Source of the DNA: Mytilus trossulus | Taxonomy: Eukaryota > Mollusca > Bivalvia > Mytilida > Mytilidae | DNA length: 64,000 nucleotides | Assembly: GCF_036588685.1 (NCBI RefSeq) | Contig: NC_086381.1 | Span: 52,761,431-52,825,430, forward strand | Direction of reading: 5' to 3' | Shown here: positions 1 to 11,528 of the stretch, in pieces | Numbering within the stretch: the stretch's first letter is position 1 | Layout: each line of letters begins with the position of its first letter | Program-made: the position numbers and the translations under genes | Notes under the pieces: generated by a model | What the model saw: the letters and a program-made list of their open reading frames with translations, nothing else | Database searches by the model: none | What the model was told of the DNA's origin: nothing

Positions 1-1102
1 GGTTACTGTTCGGTGTGACCCAAGGTTCCGCGTTGATGGCCCCGTATGGAAGGTCGTTCTTTGACCTACAATTGTTGACTTTTGATATATCGTGACTGGT
101 ATGGACAGTTGTTAAAATGCATAAAGATCCCCCTTTTTTTTTAATTCCAGAAGTTTAAAAAAAAAATAATACTCACTATATCCTTCTGAATACTGAAGCA
201 GAATAGTTGGTATCATGCATGCAATTAACAACACTTGCGAGGGAAACATTCTGGAGGCTTAATACCTATACCTGAAAAGCAGGAGTGTCGGAAATAAAAG
301 GATTTATGAATCAGGGAAAGCATAAGTTTAAATCAATAAATCAATAGTATAACACATTATTAAATGATTGCTGCTTGCATTATCTTACGTGACAAACACA
401 TAATACGCGCCCATGACGACTTATCGAAATACAATTTAAATAAACTTTATGCATGTTATGACAACAACACACATTACTTAATTCAACTGTACAGACTTTC
501 ATCTTTAAATATAAAAAAGGAGATTAACAAAAAATAAATGACAAAACCCATAAGTTAAAACCTGTTTTACTATTTATGATATAAAAATGATTTTCAAATA
601 AACACACACATATCATCATGGTACACGCAACAAGACAAATATTATGAGCTTTGCTTTTTTCCTCGAAGCTACAAGCTTTTTGATTTCGTGCTTAAAACAC
701 ACGTTTTACAAAAAAACTCACCAGTGACACGGTGGGTATGGTTGTCCTCCGAGAGAACGTACTGTGCTGGTGATTCGGTCCTAACGGATGCTGGTGATCA
801 ATGAAAAAATGTAAACAAAAACGAAAATGATGATTTTTGACGTTTTCACTCATAAAAAAAGTTGAGATTTTTCAATTTCGTTTCTTATGGGTTCATATAT
901 AAACCATAAAAAAAATGACCCTCTAAACTGTTTCAGTAAGCGTAACACAAAAATGCTAATTTTCAGAAAATCTCGAACTGAAAAAATAAAACAAAAATGC
1001 TCATAGAGTCCGCTTTCTATACCGCAATCAACACGACAAAACAATTTTGTGAAAACACATTGCAATTTATTAAAACTTAGCATTTTCTCAATGTATTCAT
1101 GT

Positions 1103-1165
1103 CCTGATACTGTGCTGGTGGGTCCTGTCATTGTGCTGGTGGGTCCTGATACGGTGCTGGTGATT
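1103..1165. repeat. 21 bp tandem repeat, three copies
   Basis: Three adjacent imperfect copies of a 21 bp unit with core TGTGCTGGTGGGTCCTGA. Related words (GTGCTGGTGATTCGG, GATGCTGGTGATCAA) occur near 760-800, so the motif is locally spread. The antisense frame over it reads a repetitive Ser/Thr/Gly string that I treat as a by-product. Confidence 0.7.
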
Positions 1166-2910
1166 TTGGATAAGAAGTTGGTCATATTTGAAACAAATGT
1201 TACAAAATCAATCAAATTAGCCAGATAATTGTTGCCAACAGGATCTATGACTCCTATGTTAGCTCTTGTGCATCCATTTGGCTGTTCAATATGTGTTTTC
1301 AAATGATCTGAACTTGTATTACATAATAACATAAAAGGGCAACATCTTTCGTCCAATATCAGATAACAATATATAGTATCTAAAATAAGTTAAAAATTCA
1401 CAATACTATATAATTCATTTTATATGTCAATTTGTTCGAAAAAAAGTCGAAAAGAAGAGACTTTTTTTAATGTCATGATTATATGTCGCTTTCTAGATCT
1501 ATGCTTAGCATTTATTTCAGATGACATGGACTCCTCACCCTGATGACCCTGCTGCCTTTCATAACTTTATCCATATACATATATTAATAGATAAACAAAA
1601 GGCTGCATGCAACACGTATTTTTGTATTTAAAATGATTCGTTGTAACGAGAATATTTGTGGTGAATAGAAACTGTGAGGGTCACAATCTTAAATTGCTTA
1701 TAAATGTTGCTGGAACCAGTTTCGTTGATCTGAATTTTCTGAAATGTTCAAGGTAGATAGACATTTTGATTTTTTTTACTCGGTAATGAACCATTGTGTA
1801 GATCCCATGCTAAACATAACAAAAATCTCTGTACAAAGGTCTGTGATTTTCTACAAAAATAGTGATTTTATTTTCACTAAATTCTCCTTTTCTACTAAAA
1901 ACAATAATGACCTATACATAATAATGCTTTGCAAGAAGTTTCCCCTTGATATATGTACAAAATTATATCCTATTATTCATTGTCTGTGCTGTTTTGATAC
2001 TATTGCAGTTTGCACATTTCGGAATTGACAGGCCACAGGAGGGGTCATAAACCGTACACGAAAAGATAAAATATTGATATAAGTACTTAATTTGCATCTT
2101 TGAACCCCAACCCCGGCTTGTTTTTTTATGAGCCTGGGGTGTCTAAAAATGGTCGATTACAGACAGCCGAGTACGCATTTTACTTTCCAGGCGTGTTATT
2201 GTTGATTGTTAAAGTCCTGAAAACGGATAGATGGAAACAAAAATGTTTGATATATCTGGCTTTAGATTCATTTTTTTTAAATATAAATTAAGGCTACATT
2301 TTAATATAATAATTCTATGAATTCACAATATAAAAAAATGCAGAAAAAAAAATGAATGAAGTGAAATATCTTAGTAAGGAGTCATTACTACAGTGATGGT
2401 GTGTTTGACACACTAAACTTAAAAGCTTAGTGATATTACCAATATTAAAATAAAAGTGTATTTTAGTTGGGTATTTTTTCCATTTACCCATTTTCAATTA
2501 TAATCAAGGCACTTTTTATTTTTATTCATGAAAAATATTTATATATAGAAAAGAAGGACACATTGTTCATTTCCTCCCCCGTAATTCTTTATCAAAAATA
2601 TTTATTTTGAAATGAAAAAAGCTAAGAAATCTTAATTTTATTAGTGTTCTCTAGGTTATCTCGTCTTCATTCTCTGACATATTCTAGCCTGCCCTTTCAT
2701 AGAATAGTGATTTTTTTTAGTGTTCTATCGAACTTTCGAAAACGAAAAAAAAACACCCGATAACCGTTGAGACAAAAAAAAATGTGTTGGAAAAATCTTA
2801 CAGCAAGTGATTCTTAATAGCTATAAGATACATTTTTCTTTTACAATATAACTTTTAAATCTTACGGGAAACTATTCCAAGCTTTCACTGTAACCTCGCT
2901 CTAACTTATC

Positions 2911-3002
2911 CCCATCCCTTCCCCACCCCCCCCACCCCCCCCAAAAAAAACACCAACCAAACAAAAAGGGGAATCATATATATATATATATATATATATA
3001 TA
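2911..3002. repeat. C-rich run plus (TA)n microsatellite
   Basis: A C-rich tract at about 2911-2942 is followed by an A-rich spacer and an alternating AT tract at about 2976-3002. Simple sequence, likely length-polymorphic. Confidence 0.85.
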
Positions 3003-3615
3003 AGCTACTGTTACAGTAATGCAGTAAAAGGAATAAGAAAAATATATTTCAAGCAAAACCACAATGAAAATGGTAAATGTCTTGATTGATGTCACAAGAA
3101 GTTATCCTAGAACAACAACAAAAAAGTCGTGTTTGAAGCAGAAAGGATATTTTTTGAATTAACATAAAATGAATTACGCAATGTTTTGAATTATATCATA
3201 TTACAAATTAATCAATGAAACAACAGACATAAAGATTATTCGTTTAAAATAATCACAGTAAAAACCAAAGTTTAATTTAAAAATCATCAATGTATGTTTG
3301 CTTTTGTTTTTTGTCAAGGATACGTTACATGTTTTTCTATCAATGACAGGAAGCTGCAATTGCTGTGAGATTAGTATATCGGAAGGGACAATCCACACAA
3401 GACTCGGCGATTCAGTATCAACATAATCTAAATCTAACGTTTTGTGTCCAGTTCACTACATAATGTATTTGTAGAACTTGTTTGTTTAAACTCTATGATC
3501 CAACTTCAAACTGAACCGGCTTGATAATCCTGGTACTTTTGATAACTATTTACACCACTGGGTCGATGCCACTGCTGGTGGACGTTTCGTCCCCGAGGGT
3601 ATCACCAGCCCAGTA

Positions 3616-3635
3616 GTCAGCACTTCGGTGTTGAC
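3616..3635 (+). other. cUUCGg tetraloop hairpin in each retrozyme unit
   Basis: An 8 bp stem (GTCAGCAC with GTGTTGAC, including one G-U pair) is closed by a C(TTCG)G tetraloop, one of the most stable RNA loops. The same hairpin recurs at 3972-3991, 4328-4347, 4690-4709, 5047-5066 and 5403-5422. A divergent copy at 23396-23415 keeps the loop with a different stem. Its role is unknown. Confidence 0.75.
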
Positions 3636-3815
3636 ATGAATATCAATTATATGGTCATTTTTATAAATTTTCTGTTTAAAAAACTTTGAATTTTTCGAAA
3701 AACTAAGGATTGTCTTACCCCAGGAGTAGATTACCTTAGCTGTATTTGGCACAACTTTTTGGAATTTTGGGTCCTCTATGCTCTTCAACTTTGTATTTAT
3801 TTGGCTTTTTTAACT

Positions 3816-3879
3816 ATTTTCATATGAGCGTCACTGATGAGTCTTATGTAGACGAAACGCGCGTCTGGCGTATAAAATT
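3816..3879 (+). ncRNA. Hammerhead ribozyme, type I, unit 1
   Basis: Core CTGATGA at 3834-3840. Stem II is GTCT/AGAC around loop TATGT, followed by GAAA. Stem III is the palindrome ACGCGCGT, followed by the cleavage triplet GTC, with the cut predicted between 3865 and 3866. Stem I proximal pairing is GCGTCA with TGGCGT; after an internal loop the distal pairing is ATTTT with AAAAT. Every conserved core base of the family (CUGANGA, GAAA, UH) is present. The very short stem III suggests greater activity as a dimer or in tandem context. Confidence 0.9.
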
Positions 3880-4171
3880 ATAATCCTGGTACTTTTGATA
3901 ACTATTTACACCACTGGGTCGATGCCACTGCTGATGGACGTTTCGTCCTCGAGGGTATCACCAGCCCAGTAGTCAGCACTTCGGTGTTGACATGAATATC
4001 AATTATATGGTCATTTTTATAAATTTTCTGTTTAAAAAACTTTGAATTTTTCGAAAAACTAAGGATTTTCTTACCCCAGGAGTAAATTATCTTAGCTGTA
4101 TTTGGCACAACTTTTTGGAATTTTGGGTCTTCTATGCTCTTCAACTTTGTATTTATTTGGCTTTTTTAACT

Positions 4172-4235
4172 ATTTTGATATGAGCGTCACTGATGAGTCT
4201 TTTGTAGACGAAACGCGCGTCTGGCGTATAAAATT
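4172..4235 (+). ncRNA. Hammerhead ribozyme, type I, unit 2
   Basis: Same core and stems as unit 1, with two differences: the loop of stem II reads TTTGT, and the stem I internal loop has G for C (ATTTTGATATG). Predicted cut between 4221 and 4222. Confidence 0.89.
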
Positions 4236-4533
4236 ATAATCCTGGTACTTTTGATAACTATTTACACCACTGGGTCGATGCCACTGCTGGTGGACGTTTC
4301 GTCCCCGAGGGTATCACCAGCCCAGTAGTCAGCACTTCGGTGTTGACATGAATATCAATTATATGGTCATTTTTATAAATTTTCTGTTTAAAAAACTTTG
4401 AATTTTTCGAAAAACTAAGGATTTTCTTACCCCAGGAGTAGATTACCTTACATGTAGCTGTATTTGGCACAACTTTTTGGAATTTTGGGTCCTCTATGCT
4501 CTTCAACTTTGTATTTATTTGGCTTTTTTAACT

Positions 4534-4597
4534 ATTTTCATATGAGCGTCACTGATGAGTCTTATGTAGACGAAACGCGCGTCTGGCGTATAAAATT
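4534..4597 (+). ncRNA. Hammerhead ribozyme, type I, unit 3
   Basis: Identical in core and stems to unit 1; predicted cut between 4583 and 4584. The 6 bp insertion of this unit lies outside the ribozyme. Confidence 0.89.
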
Positions 4598-4890
4598 ATA
4601 ATCCTGGTACTTTTGATAACTATTTACACCACTGGGTCGATGCCACTGCTGGTGGACGTTTCGTCCCCGAGGGTATCACCAGCCCAGTAGTCAGCACTTC
4701 GGTGTTGACATGAATATCAATTATATGGTCATTTTTATAAATTTTCTGTTTAAAAAAACTTTGAATTTTTCGAAAAACTAAGGATTTTCTTACCCCAGGA
4801 GAAGATTACCTTAGCTGTATTTGGCACAAATTTTTGGAATTTTGGGTCCTCTATGCTCTTCAACTTTGTATTTATTTGGCTTTTTTAACT

Positions 4891-4954
4891 ATTTTGATAT
4901 GAGCGTCACTGATGAGTCTTATGTAGACGAAACGCGCGTCTGGCGTATAAAATT
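4891..4954 (+). ncRNA. Hammerhead ribozyme, type I, unit 4
   Basis: Core, stem II and GTC intact; the internal loop has G for C as in unit 2. Predicted cut between 4940 and 4941. Confidence 0.89.
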
Positions 4955-5246
4955 ATAATCCTGGTACTTTTGATAACTATTTACACCACTGGGTCGATGC
5001 CACTGCTGGTGGACGTTTCGTCCCCGAGGGTATCACCAGCCCAGTAGTCAGCACTTCGGTGTTGACATGAATATCAATTATATGGTCATTTTTATAAATT
5101 TTCTGTTTAAAAAACTTTGAATTTTTCGAAAAACTAAGGATTTTCTTACCCCAGGAGTAGATTACCTTAGCTGTATTTGGCACAACTTTTTGGAATTTTG
5201 GGTCCTCTATGCTCTTCAACTTTGTATTTATTTGGCTTTTTTAACT

Positions 5247-5310
5247 ATTTCGATATGAGCGTCACTGATGAGTCTTATGTAGACGAAACGCGCGTCTGGC
5301 GTATAAAATT
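5247..5310 (+). ncRNA. Hammerhead ribozyme, type I, unit 5
   Basis: Core, stem II and GTC intact. The distal stem I strand reads ATTTCG instead of ATTTTC, which weakens one distal pair. Predicted cut between 5296 and 5297. Confidence 0.88.
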
Positions 5311-5603
5311 ATAATCCTGGTACTTTTGATAACTATTTACACCACTGGGTCGATGCCACTGCTGGTGGACGTTTCGTCCCCGAGGGTATCACCAGCCCAG
5401 TAGTCAGCACTTCGGTGTTGACATGAATATCAATTATATGGTCTTTTTTTATAAATTTTCTGTTTAAAAAACTTTAAATTTTTCGAAAAACTAAGGATTT
5501 TCTTACCCCAGGAGTAGATTACCTTAGCTGTAATTGGCACAACTTTTTGGAATTTTGGGTCCTCTATGCTCTTCAACTTTGTATTTATTTGGCTTTTTTA
5601 ACT

Positions 5604-5667
5604 ATTTTCATATGAGCGTCACTGATGAGTCTTATGTAGACGAAACGCGCGTCTGGCGTATAAAATT
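5604..5667 (+). ncRNA. Hammerhead ribozyme, type I, unit 6
   Basis: Identical in core and stems to unit 1; predicted cut between 5653 and 5654. This is the last full ribozyme before the array ends at 5685. Confidence 0.89.
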
Positions 5668-5685
5668 ATAATCCTGGTACTTTTG

Positions 5686-6090
5686 GATGTTTTATTTTGT
5701 CTTCTATGTGTCTTTTATATTGAGAAATGTGTACCATTTTTACTTGGCGCTTAGTCACTTCGGGATGATTCTGCACTATTTTAATGTACTTATAGTTCTG
5801 TTTTTGACTTAATATATTTTTTCTTGTTTCCCTGCTATAGATTAATTATTTAAATATTTCAGACAACAGAGAGTTTTGTCGTTTTCATTTAAAACATCAT
5901 TCTTCCGCATATTAACACGAGAATAAAAACAATCAGTATACATTGAACTGCAATGGAGTAAGACTAGTCAGCATAAAATACCGAATCAATACAGACATCA
6001 ATCGTCATATAATGATAAGGTATTACTAATAATAGGCGTCAATCCTAAGGATTAAAATAATTGTTCATTATGTTAAATGGACCATAATGA
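5686..6090. other. Spacer between retrozyme array and LINE
   Basis: No gene is seen. The 3' part may be the 5' untranslated region of the LINE, but I could not find its boundary. Confidence 0.4.
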
Positions 6091-8500
6091 ATGCATGTGA
6101 TCAGTGAAAAATTAATTTTAAAAAATATGGGAAATCATTTTGTTTTTATCATAGAGCTATCAGCAGCTGCTTATGAAGTCTTAAAGGGGGAAATAGACAT
6201 ATACTTCGAACAACACTCTACATACAAGCTCTTGCCCAAACACCAGCATGATAATCAAGGGCTATGCATCAGAACTTCACATTCGGTCAGAAATAGAAGT
6301 AATAACAGATTACTCTATCGCATCAATCTATTCCATACTACATCAAAGGTAGAGGTTAATGGCCAAGGTATGGAACTCTTCTTGACACACATTGAAGATA
6401 TAAAAGAAAGAATGAAATCAAGAGGGAACTATAAGATTTACAACAAACAGATAGAGGAACAGATAAACATAATCAAGAGAAATGAAGTTGATATAGAAAT
6501 AAGAGGAACAGTGAATGAATCATTCACAACAAATAATCAACCTAAAATCAACCACATAAATAGAATACAAGTATCCAAAGGGACAGAATGTATACAAAAT
6601 ACAGACACAGAATTATTAAGTAACTGGAATAGAGCCATTGAATGGTCAGAAGATGAAACAACACCCAGTCAGGACACAAGTACAGTCAACATGTCTACTA
6701 TACATAACTACTGTGCCATATGCAATCAGACAGCACAACCAGAATCATCAATAGATTGTATTGCATGCAGTCAACTGTTTCACTATGCATGTGAAAACAT
6801 TGATCCTGCAAGAATAAGCCAAACTGAAGAAGAACAATATTCATGTAGGAGTTGCTCTATCATGGACATGGACGTGGTAAATATATCAACAAGAAGCAAT
6901 AACTCAATTATAGATACAGAAGAAACAATACCAAAGTTACTTCTAGATGAACAAAGCGTGACAGAGGATTATAGCGAAATAGGCCATATAGTTAAAAATA
7001 TGCCAGAAAATACATCTAAAGACAGTCCAACTATAACGCAGATCACGAAGGAAGAAACAAGAAATTCTAACACAGAAGTACCAGACATGGTAGAAATGAA
7101 CAAAACGGCTTCATACAAACAGCAAAGCCAAATGGTTCAGCACAGCAGGAATGAACAAATAGAAAATGTAGATAAGCCAAAAAACATCAAGGCAAAACCA
7201 AAAAGGCAATATAAGTGCAAAAATGTAAATGAAACTACCCAACAGCTTGAAGATCAATTAGCACAATGCAGAGCAAGACTAGTCATAATGGAAGATACCA
7301 ATAGAGACTATAGAAACATAATCAATCTACTTAGGATGCAATCAGAAGAAAGCACTATTGACAAAAGTAACTTAAATACCTACCAGCCAAAGTGTGTAGC
7401 AACAACTTGCAGGAACAGACTATAAACCAAGTCGATATGATGCTGAACAACTTCAGGTTAGAAATGGAAAATAGAGACATAAGAATAAAACATCAAATGG
7501 AGATGAACGAATTAAGAAACAAACTGCAAATAATGGAAATACAGAAAGAAGTAGGAATGTGGCAAAGACCAGGAAGTCATGAATATTATCCTTATAATCA
7601 GAATATTGACAATACTAGGAACTCAAACCAACATCAAATGAGTGATCAGCACTCTGGTGCACAGCTTATAAATCAGCAATCCAGGATTCCTAACCAAGCC
7701 AATCCACTATTCATGACACCTATGGCACCTCCACACTATATCCAAATACCAACAGAGCAGAGCAGTATAAATCCTGGCCATATTCAAGCGCCAATGTACT
7801 ACAATAACAGAATACAGGCTAAACCTGTAAATAGCCAAAGTAGCCACCATTATCCTGGCTATAGAAGTATACATGTACCAACTGGCAGTATCAACACTAA
7901 CATGATACAAAATGCACATTTATACAGACAGCAATACAGGATGACTCCACAACCTATACCACAAAATATAGATCAACACCAAGGATATAGTCAGCAACAG
8001 ACAAACAGAAAGGAACAAAGTCAAAGAAACATCAATAATAATATGACCAAAGAACAAGCATGCCAGTAATAGCTAAACAAAGTCATGCAGAAGAACTTGA
8101 AAGACAAAAACAATTGCAACAACTAACAAATCAGGATGATAATACTAACCAAATAGACAAAGAACCAACAAAAGAAGCTAGAATGACCATCAATCTGACA
8201 AATTCAGCTGCCGCCAAAAATAATGAAACCAAAGCACATACAGAAGTAAGCCATCAAGTAGATGTCATGCCCAGAACTGGTCTTATAACAACGGCTTCTA
8301 GTGGGGACGCCCCGCTGGAAGCGGACTGCCATCAGAAGTTCCCCTCTCAAAGGGGGGCCAATGTTGGTGGTCCTAAGCATCTAAAGGGACTAGTTCAGGC
8401 TGACAATATAGAAGCAAAAGAAGATGGGAATAGAAAGAAACCAAACCATTTTTTAGGCAGTGGCCGATCAAACAAGATAAAAGGGAGGATGTCATTATAG
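6091..8500 (+). pseudogene. LINE ORF1: PHD finger plus coiled coil, two frame changes
   Basis: Three overlapping frames make one ~800-codon ORF1: 6091-7425, 7392-8069 and 8060-8500. A C4HC3 PHD-like finger lies at about residues 208-254 of the first segment, opening CAICNQ and followed by DCIACSQLFHYAC and a closing CRSC. A Gln/Glu-rich coiled-coil stretch follows near 7240-7560, then a Gln/Asn/Pro-rich segment. ORF1 proteins of LINEs bind element RNA; PHD fingers in other proteins read histone tails, so chromatin targeting is possible but unproven. Both frame changes are one base short at an A-run. The start ATG at 6091 is the first in frame; an internal ATG (6127) is an alternative. Confidence 0.75.
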
Positions 8501-9561
8501 GTACACTCAATGTACAAAATGTGAAATCAAATGCCCTCTATATCAAAAACTTGTTAAGGGATGTACATGTGCTATGCATTCAAGAACACTGGCTTTTCAA
8601 TGCGGAAAAGAAAATCATAGCTGAAATTACTGAAAATAGCGGATACATAGCTAAAAGTGTTGATGATAATGATGATCCTGATTTCAACATATCAATGAAA
8701 ATGGGATATGGTGGAGTAGCCATAATCTGGAAAAAAGAAATTAATGAAAATATAAAGGAACTGATAGACGGTGGAAATATAATACAAGCCATACATATTC
8801 AACAAGGAGACAAACCAATATGTCTTATAAATGTATATATGCCATCAGATAGCAAAAATGCAGACATCGAATACAAAGACACATTGGCTCAAATTGATGA
8901 AATGATAGAGAAATATAAAGACACACACGAAATTATAGTATGTGGAGACATGACCGGGTCCCTGGATAGAAGCTCGACACGTCATGATAAAATCCTAAAG
9001 ACTTTCTGCAAGGAAAAATGTATAGGAAATAATGAGAAATGCCCAGTAAAAGAGACATTTTATCACCAGAATGGTATGTCGAAAGGACAAATTGATTACT
9101 TCCTCTTCAAAAGTAACTCAGAAATCATTTACAAAATCAGACAAATTGATGTCCTTGATACTGACCCAGAGAATACCTCGGAACATGTACCGGTTATCTT
9201 TACACTGAACAGCCAACTGAAAAAAGTCAGGGAAAAAGCAACAACTATCATAGCAAAACCTAAATGGACTGACTGCGACCATCAAATTTATAAGGAAGTC
9301 ATCAATAAAGAACTACCAAAACTCATGCAAAAATCAAAAGGAATTATTGAGAAAGATATAAAAAATCTAGAAAAACTGCTACATAAAGCCGGAGAAGCAG
9401 CAATCCCAAAGTATAGAAGAAAAATCAAAATCAAATCAAAGGGAAAGGCGATATGGAATGAACAAATAGATAAGGCATCAAAGCAATCAAAAATGCATTT
9501 AAAGTTTGGAGGCAACATGGAGCACCTCAAGAAAGAAGTAATGAGCTCAAAATCAAAATGA
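8431..9561 (+). pseudogene. LINE ORF2 5' part: AP-endonuclease domain
   Basis: This exonuclease-endonuclease-phosphatase-fold domain nicks target DNA. The visible motifs in order are IGTLNVQN, CIQEHWL, GYGGVAIIW, LINVYMPSDS, VCGDMTGSLD, GQIDYFL and EHVPVIF, matching the N, QE, GD, and terminal H motifs of the family; the usual GDFN is GDMT here. There is no ATG between the preceding stop in this frame (8428-8430) and the first conserved motif. Access therefore needs frameshifting from ORF1, a lost ATG or a lost base. The frame ends at 9561 while homology continues in another frame. Confidence 0.8.
8449..8455 (+). promoter_or_regulatory. Candidate -1 frameshift heptamer TTTTTTA
   Basis: The heptamer lies in ORF1 frame as T TTT TTA and a -1 slip enters exactly the endonuclease frame. 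It sits inside the 70 nt overlap between the ORF1 end (stop 8498-8500) and the open endonuclease frame. Only a weak GGC/GCC hairpin follows. A one-base loss from a T7 run would explain the arrangement equally well. Confidence 0.35.
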
Positions 9562-11528
9562 CAGATGCAAAGAGAATACTTCGAAAAGCACAAAGACAAG
9601 CTTATGCCTCGCAGAGAGAATCAACAGCGGGAAAAATTATGAAAGCTTAAAACTCAGATACAAAACTTTTTTACAAGCTTATCAACATGCAAAGAAAAAC
9701 ACCACTTATTAATACCAAGATACTGAAACTAAACGAAAAGACTGCAGAAGATGGACAAAGCATAATGAACATCTGGCAAGAACATTTCCAACAACTAGCT
9801 ACTCCAACAATAGAGGAAAATTTTGACACTGAAAAACTAGAGCTAGTAGAGATACAAAACAATATAATAGAATCCATAGAAAGGGAAAAAGGTCAAGGCA
9901 TAGATCTTGTTAATGCAAAGGAAGTAAATAAAGCTATAGAAAAACTTAAAGCAGGAAAAGCACCCGATGAAGATGGAATTTCGGTAGAACACTACAAACA
10001 TGGGATGGAAGAGTTAACTCCCTTTATAGTACATTTGCTAAATTTAATCTTAACCTATTTGGATGTACCAATCTTCCTAAAGACAGGGATCCTAACACCA
10101 ATCTTAAAGAAAGAAAAAGACAAAACATTACCATCTAGCTATAGAGGAATAACTGTAACTAAAACCTTTGCAAAAATATTACAAAGTATATTGAAGGATA
10201 GAGTTGACTCTGTATTTAACAACATACAAAACTCCCTGCAAAGAGGCTTTACAGAAGGAATATCATCACTATGTGCAGCATTCCTCACATCAGAAGCAAT
10301 CGAAGAAAGTAAGAAATTAAAGATACTGCTGATCTTAGTAACTCTTGACGCAGAAAAGGCATTTGACAAGCTAAACCATGAAATACTATTCAACAAACTG
10401 TACCATTATGGAATAAAAGGAAAACTCTGGATATTACTGAGAAACTTGTATAAAGGAATGAGCATCAAGGTTAAATGGGAAGGGCAATGTACAGAAGATG
10501 TCATGGTTCTACAAGGAATTCAACAAGGTGCAAAACTATCTACAACGCTATATAAATGCTACAACAACGTCATACTTGATAGCATATTAAAAAGTGGACT
10601 TGGGGCATGTATTGGTGATATACAAGTCCCTGCACCAACATGTGCCGATGACATTGCTGTCCTGGCAAATAGTACTTCAGATGCACAAGGAATATTAGAC
10701 ATCGTACAACACCATACGAGCAGAGATCTAGTCAAAATCAATCCAACTAAATCTGAAGCGGTTCTATACAATGCAAAAGGCTCAAACATATCAACGTTGA
10801 AATTTGAAGACAATGACATCAATATAATCAATGAAACCAAACATCTAGGTATCAAAAGAAACGAGCAAAACCGTGCAAATATCTCAGAAAGAATAAAAAC
10901 CGGAAGGGCAACAATATACAGCCTTCTTGGAGCTGGGTTACATGTCAGAAGGGGATTCTCACCCATGGTTGCATACAAGCTAAGGAGAACATATGCAGTA
11001 CCAAGAAGCATATACGGACTTGAGGTGATGAACTTACTTGCAAAAGAAAAGGATATGCTAGAACTGGCAGAGAGAAAAATCCTCCGACAAATTCAAGGAC
11101 TTCCAAATAATACAGCAAATATGGCTGTATATACCCTGATAGGAGCAGAACCTATTGCCATCACATTAGACAAAAATGTACTTACCTTCTTCATGAATAT
11201 TGTTCGAAATCCAGGAACCATAGAATGTGAAATTCTGCGCCGACAAATAGTATTCTCAGAACAAAGAGGAAAAGACTTTATCAACAGAGTAGAAAAAACT
11301 CTATCAAAATACAATTTGAAATCCAGTAGCTACTACATAGAAAATCCACTGGATAAAATGGAATGGAAAAGACTAGTAGGAATAAAGATCAAGGAATACT
11401 GGAAAAATGAATGTCATAATGAAAAAATGGAAAAAACATCACTTAAATACATAGAGATACAGAACAATCCATTAAATGAAGCTCACAATATATGGAAAAG
11501 TGTAAAAAAAACAATAGTAAAGATGTAA
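9543..11528 (+). pseudogene. LINE ORF2: reverse transcriptase domain
   Basis: The frame carries the connector KLFYKLINMQRKTP, then RT fingers and palm: GKAPDEDGISVEHYK, LTPILKKEKD, SSYRGITVT, VTLDAEKAFDKLNH with the first catalytic Asp, LQGIQQGAKLSTTLY, and the CADDIAVLAN box, where CADD replaces the usual YADD. A TAA interrupts the frame near 9648-9650; the ATG at 9687 begins the longest open stretch. Downstream are thumb and connection segments. Catalytic Asp residues are retained, so loss of function comes from frame breaks, not the active site. Confidence 0.85.

Larger units (their letters stand above)
1..3523. other. Non-genic AT-rich region with low-complexity repeats
   Basis: I see no supported gene here. 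The open frames are short (at most 168 codons), show no recognisable domain and no convincing splice-site framework. The stretch holds homopolymer A/T runs, a C-rich run, a TA microsatellite and a small 21 bp tandem repeat, listed separately. Confidence 0.55.
3524..5685 (+). mobile_element. Retrozyme-like array: six ~356 bp units, each with a hammerhead ribozyme
   Basis: Six head-to-tail units start at 3524, 3880, 4236, 4598, 4955 and 5311, followed by an 18 bp partial seventh copy. Spacings are 356, 356, 362, 357, 356 and 357 bp; the longer third unit has a 6 bp insertion (CATGTA) near 4450. Units are nearly identical. Each carries a + strand hammerhead at its 3' end and a cUUCGg hairpin about 200 bp upstream of it. 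Tandem non-coding units of a few hundred bp bounded by type-I hammerheads are the hallmark of metazoan retrozymes, non-autonomous retroelements that yield small circular RNAs. Self-cleavage would release five exact monomers of 356-362 nt. The antisense ~80-codon frame in four of the units is a by-product of repetition. No long terminal repeats are seen and target-site duplications are not clear. Confidence 0.88.

Noticed and set aside
850-1356. 168-codon minus-strand open frame
   Set aside because: It is AT-rich with a 21 bp tandem repeat producing Ser/Thr/Gly repeats; no domain, splice context or homologue is recognised.
3546-5219. Repeated ~80-codon minus-strand open frames (start MKSIEDPKFQ)
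   Set aside because: They arise because the 356 bp unit is repeated. The frame is lost in units 4 and 6, has no domain, and is antisense to the ribozyme strand.
3524-5685. CRISPR array
   Set aside because: The whole 356 bp unit is repeated without distinct spacers, and the host is eukaryotic.
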